Below the pieces are notes generated by a model. The model had not been told where the DNA came from and did no database searches. It worked only from the letters and a program-made list of their open reading frames with translations. A DNA stretch of 7,095 nt, from contig DATGKR010000175.1 in NCBI GenBank assembly GCA_035294565.1, forward strand, positions 1 to 7,095, written 5' to 3'. Both the position numbers and the translations under genes were made by a program. Origin of the DNA: DATGKR01 sp035294565. GTDB lineage: Bacteria > Actinomycetota > Acidimicrobiia > Acidimicrobiales > Palsa-688. Below are positions 5,220 to 7,095 of this stretch, piece by piece. Positions within the stretch are counted from its first letter, which is position 1, and every line of letters begins with the position of its first letter.

Positions 5220-5483
5220 ATGCACATCTGGGCTGTGTGGGCGCTGTGCTGGGCGGCGCTCGTCGCGCGAGTCGCCTACCGGGCGGTGGGGCCGGCCGTC
5301 GATAAGCGCCGGCTGGTCGAGTTCCGCCGGTTCCAAGAAGCGTTCCAGCGGCCGCGCCCACCTGGGTCGGCTTCGCCGGGTCCGCTGCCGGCGTCGCCGG
5401 AGGGTCGCTCGCCGTGTGGGCGCCAGTTCAAGTCGGTGCGGGTGCTCGCAGATCATCCTCGCGCAAAAGAGCGGGCCGCCTGA
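5220..5483 (+). CDS. Small putative membrane protein with Pro-rich tail
   Basis: The product is 87 residues from ATG 5220 (a TTG directly before it at 5217 is possible). A GAAGG ribosome binding site at 5204-5208 lies 11 nt upstream. Residues 2-20 are hydrophobic and Trp/Ala-rich (HIWAVWALCWAALVARVAY), probably one membrane helix. Then come a charged amphipathic helix (DKRRLVEFRRFQEAF, 28-42), a Pro/Ser/Gly-rich linker (45-66) and a basic tail. The positively charged segments after the helix suggest the C-terminus is cytosolic. No family recognised. Its stop and the start of the glycosyltransferase share one base (TGATG), so translation is coupled. With the preceding gene it makes two tiny membrane proteins in a row, an unusual arrangement between a signalling protein and a glycosyltransferase. 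Confidence 0.55.
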   Translation: MHIWAVWALCWAALVARVAYRAVGPAVDKRRLVEFRRFQEAFQRPRPPGSASPGPLPASPEGRSPCGRQFKSVRVLADHPRAKERAA

Positions 5484-6571
5484 TGCGGGTGGGGATCATC
5501 GCTCCGCCCTGGCTTCCGGTGCCGCCGGTCGCCTATGGGGGCACCGAGGCGGTGCTCGATGTGCTCGCCCGCGGTGTCGCCGCCGCCGGGCATGAGGTTT
5601 GCTTGTTCACCACCGGCGACAGCAGTTGTCCGGTTCCAAAGGCTTGGGAGTTCGCCGAGTCGCTAGGGGTGGGTAAGGGTGGATTGGCGGCGGAGATCCG
5701 CCACGTGATCGCCGCCTACGAGGCGCTGGCAGATTGTGACGTCATCCACGATCACAGCCTGGCCGGCGTGCTTTACGGCCAGCTGGTCGACTCGCCGCCG
5801 ATGCTTACCACCAACCACGGGCCGTTCAGCTCGGATCTCGGCGCTCTCTACCGGGCGGTATGTGGCCGGGTCAGGGTTATAGCCATCTCGCGCAGCCAGG
5901 CAGCTGAAGCACCCGATGTTCGCCTGGCCGGGATAGTCCATCATGGCGTGGAGGTGGAAAGCTTCCCCGTGGGTAAAGGGGCGGGCGGCTACGCTTTGTT
6001 CTTGGGGCGGATGGTCCCCGAGAAGGGGGTGCATGTGGCGGCCCGGGTGTCTCGCGCCGCGGGGATGCCGTTGGTGATCGCGGCGAAGATGTCGGAGCCG
6101 GCGGAGTTCGACTACTTCCACGAACAGGTGGAGCCTCTTTTGGGTGGCGGGGTCGACTACGTCGGGGAGGTGGGCGGAGCCGACAAGCTGGAGTTGCTCT
6201 CCGACGCGGTGTGCCTGTTGAACCCGATAGCGTGGCCGGAGCCGTTCGGTATGGTGATGGTAGAGGCAGGGGCGTGTGGCACGCCGGTGGTGGCCACCCC
6301 GGCGGGGGCGGCGCCTGAGATCGTCGTCGACGAGTTGAGCGGCTTCATCTGCGCTGACGAGCCGTCGCTGATCGACGCGCTGGGCCGGGTCGGGGACCTG
6401 GAGCGCGACATCTGCCGCCAGGTGGTCTCCGAGCACTTCTCCGCCGATGCCATGGTCGCCCGCCATGTCACCCTGTATCAGTCGGCCGTCGCGCGCGGCC
6501 GGGCGGTGGCCGCTCCGGTCGGCGGCGCCGACGGCCAGAGTCGATGTAATGGCACGGCTACCAGATGGTAG
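5483..6571 (+). CDS. Glycosyltransferase family 4 (GT-B fold)
   Basis: The product is 362 residues from ATG 5483, coupled to the previous gene by TGATG; an in-frame ATG at 5414 would add 23 non-family residues. The N-terminal domain starts MRVGIIAPPWLPVPP and AYGGTE (residues 18-22), the glycine-rich acceptor-side loop of GT4 enzymes. VIHDHS (87-92) and TTNHGP (109-114) match conserved strands, and VRVIAISRSQ (130-139) leads toward the interdomain region. The donor domain starts near 170: ALFLGRMVPEKGV (171-183, with the phosphate-contacting R176 and K181), then the E253-PFGMVMV-E261 motif (EX7E), and GTPVVATPAGAAPEIV (266-281). These bind a nucleotide-sugar donor; the retaining reaction passes the sugar to an unknown acceptor. 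It has no membrane helix, and should act in the cytosol or at the inner membrane face, perhaps held there by the two small membrane proteins. Codons end in a G/C/T mix rather than the C-dominated style of the left-hand genes. Confidence 0.93.
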   Translation: MRVGIIAPPWLPVPPVAYGGTEAVLDVLARGVAAAGHEVCLFTTGDSSCPVPKAWEFAESLGVGKGGLAAEIRHVIAAYEALADCDVIHDHSLAGVLYGQLVDSPPMLTTNHGPFSSDLGALYRAVCGRVRVIAISRSQAAEAPDVRLAGIVHHGVEVESFPVGKGAGGYALFLGRMVPEKGVHVAARVSRAAGMPLVIAAKMSEPAEFDYFHEQVEPLLGGGVDYVGEVGGADKLELLSDAVCLLNPIAWPEPFGMVMVEAGACGTPVVATPAGAAPEIVVDELSGFICADEPSLIDALGRVGDLERDICRQVVSEHFSADAMVARHVTLYQSAVARGRAVAAPVGGADGQSRCNGTATRW

Positions 6572-6572
6572 C
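6557..6572. repeat. Palindrome spanning the GT stop and PP2C start
   Basis: GCTACCAGATGGTAGC has 7-base inverted arms (6557-6563 and 6566-6572) around GA. It contains both the ATG of the phosphatase (6565) and the TAG of the glycosyltransferase (6569). A hairpin here could tune translational coupling, or the symmetry may be chance. Confidence 0.35.
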
Positions 6573-7095
6573 AGTGGAATCCTCGTTCCGCTCGGACGGC
6601 TTCGCCGGCCGAGGCTGGCGGTTACGGGCGTGGCGGGAAGCGGCGATAGTGGTCGAGGTCTGTTGGCGAGCCGCCGAGGGGACGACAAGTGGGGATTTCT
6701 TCGAGTCGACAGTCCGCCCCGATGGGACCGTCGCGGCGGTCTTGGGTGACGCCCCTGGTTTTGGTGCTGCTGCCGCGCAGCTAGCCGAACGTCTGGCCCG
6801 GACGGCCCGAGAAGCCCTCGAAGATAAGCGCCGGCCCTGGCAGGTGCTGGCAGCCTTGGACGCCGAGGCCCAGTTGGGCGGCCCGGAGGTGGTGGCTACC
6901 TCGCTTTGTGTCGTGGTGGATTCTGCAAGCGGGACGGCGGAGCTGTCCAGCGCCGGGCATCTTCCCGCTGTCTTGGTCCGCCCAGGCAGTGTGCAGCGAG
7001 TCGATCCTGCCGGGCTGCCATTGGGTCTCGGAGGTGAGCGCAGCGTTTGGAGTTCGTATCTGGGCGACCAAGACACGCTGTTCTTCTTCACCGAC
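6565..7095 (+). CDS. PP2C/SpoIIE-type serine phosphatase, 3'-truncated by window end
   Basis: ATG 6565 opens a frame without stops to the window end (177 residues). An in-frame TAA at 6547 bounds the start. It overlaps the glycosyltransferase stop by 7 bases and has no clear ribosome binding site, so it is probably translated by coupling. SpoIIE/PP2C landmarks appear in order: SGDFFE (42-47, canonical GGDFYD, metal ligand D44), VLGDAPGFG (59-67, canonical GDvsGhG, metal ligand D62), ATSLCVVVD (111-119, canonical 'fvTl.....D'), SSAGHLPAVLVRP (128-140), GLPLGL (150-155), GDQDTLFFFTD (167-177, canonical GD.l.lyTDG with the final metal Asp). Only about 40 residues precede the catalytic motif, so no PAS, GAF, HAMP or response-regulator domain is fused upstream. 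These phosphatases remove phosphate from STAS-domain antagonists in partner-switching control of sigma factors or other effectors. The STAS-like gene four places upstream is the obvious candidate partner, though its phosphosite is degenerate. Confidence 0.88.
   Translation, partial: MVAVESSFRSDGFAGRGWRLRAWREAAIVVEVCWRAAEGTTSGDFFESTVRPDGTVAAVLGDAPGFGAAAAQLAERLARTAREALEDKRRPWQVLAALDAEAQLGGPEVVATSLCVVVDSASGTAELSSAGHLPAVLVRPGSVQRVDPAGLPLGLGGERSVWSSYLGDQDTLFFFTD

Noticed and set aside
5663..6688. Long leftward reading frame of 341 codons
   Set aside because: It runs antisense to the well-supported glycosyltransferase and has His/Arg/Pro-rich shadow composition.
1..7095. tRNA, rRNA, CRISPR array, insertion sequence, toxin-antitoxin pair
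   Set aside because: No cloverleaf, repeat array, transposase motif or small two-gene toxin layout was seen on either strand.

Overview
The window is very GC-rich, densely coded DNA. Overlapping start/stop codons, GTG/TTG starts and two F420-type luciferase-like oxidoreductases point to a high-GC actinobacterium (Actinomycetota). A member of Acidimicrobiia or a neighbouring lineage is plausible, but this is inferred from style and gene content, since there is no rRNA or other marker to place it.

Left part (1-3831). A 5'-truncated luciferase-like (LLM) F420-dependent oxidoreductase runs rightward to 903. It converges on a leftward three-gene operon read from 2790 down to 948: a RecB/Cas4-type PD-(D/E)XK nuclease with a four-cysteine Fe-S signature, a PAP2 phosphatase with all three family motifs, and a small unknown protein with a possible SH3-like core. 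Both junctions of that operon are 4-base start/stop overlaps (GTGA, ATGA), so the three are almost certainly co-translated. A divergent intergenic region (2791-2970) with nested inverted repeats separates it from a complete second LLM oxidoreductase (2971-3831), which ends in a strong hairpin laid over its stop codon.

Middle (3832-4671). This stretch holds a methyltransferase remnant (3984-4418) without its SAM-binding N-terminus, a 10-bp inverted repeat around a G-rich run, then an AT-richer segment with a good promoter (4523-4551) and a leader of about 110 nt with several hairpins, one a 12-bp stem just before a ribosome binding site. Third-position base preference also shifts here, from mostly C on the left to a G/T/C mixture on the right, so this may be an old insertion or recombination junction.

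Right part (4672-7095). A tightly packed rightward operon encodes a STAS-like protein with a degenerate phosphorylation motif, two very small putative single-pass membrane proteins, a GT4-family glycosyltransferase, and a SpoIIE-type PP2C phosphatase that runs off the window. Three of the four junctions overlap (GTGA, TGATG and a 7-base overlap). The STAS/PP2C pairing is the signature of a partner-switching signalling circuit. Here it is physically coupled to a sugar transferase and two tiny membrane proteins, which is the most interesting arrangement in the window. A role in controlling glycan or cell-envelope synthesis is a hypothesis.
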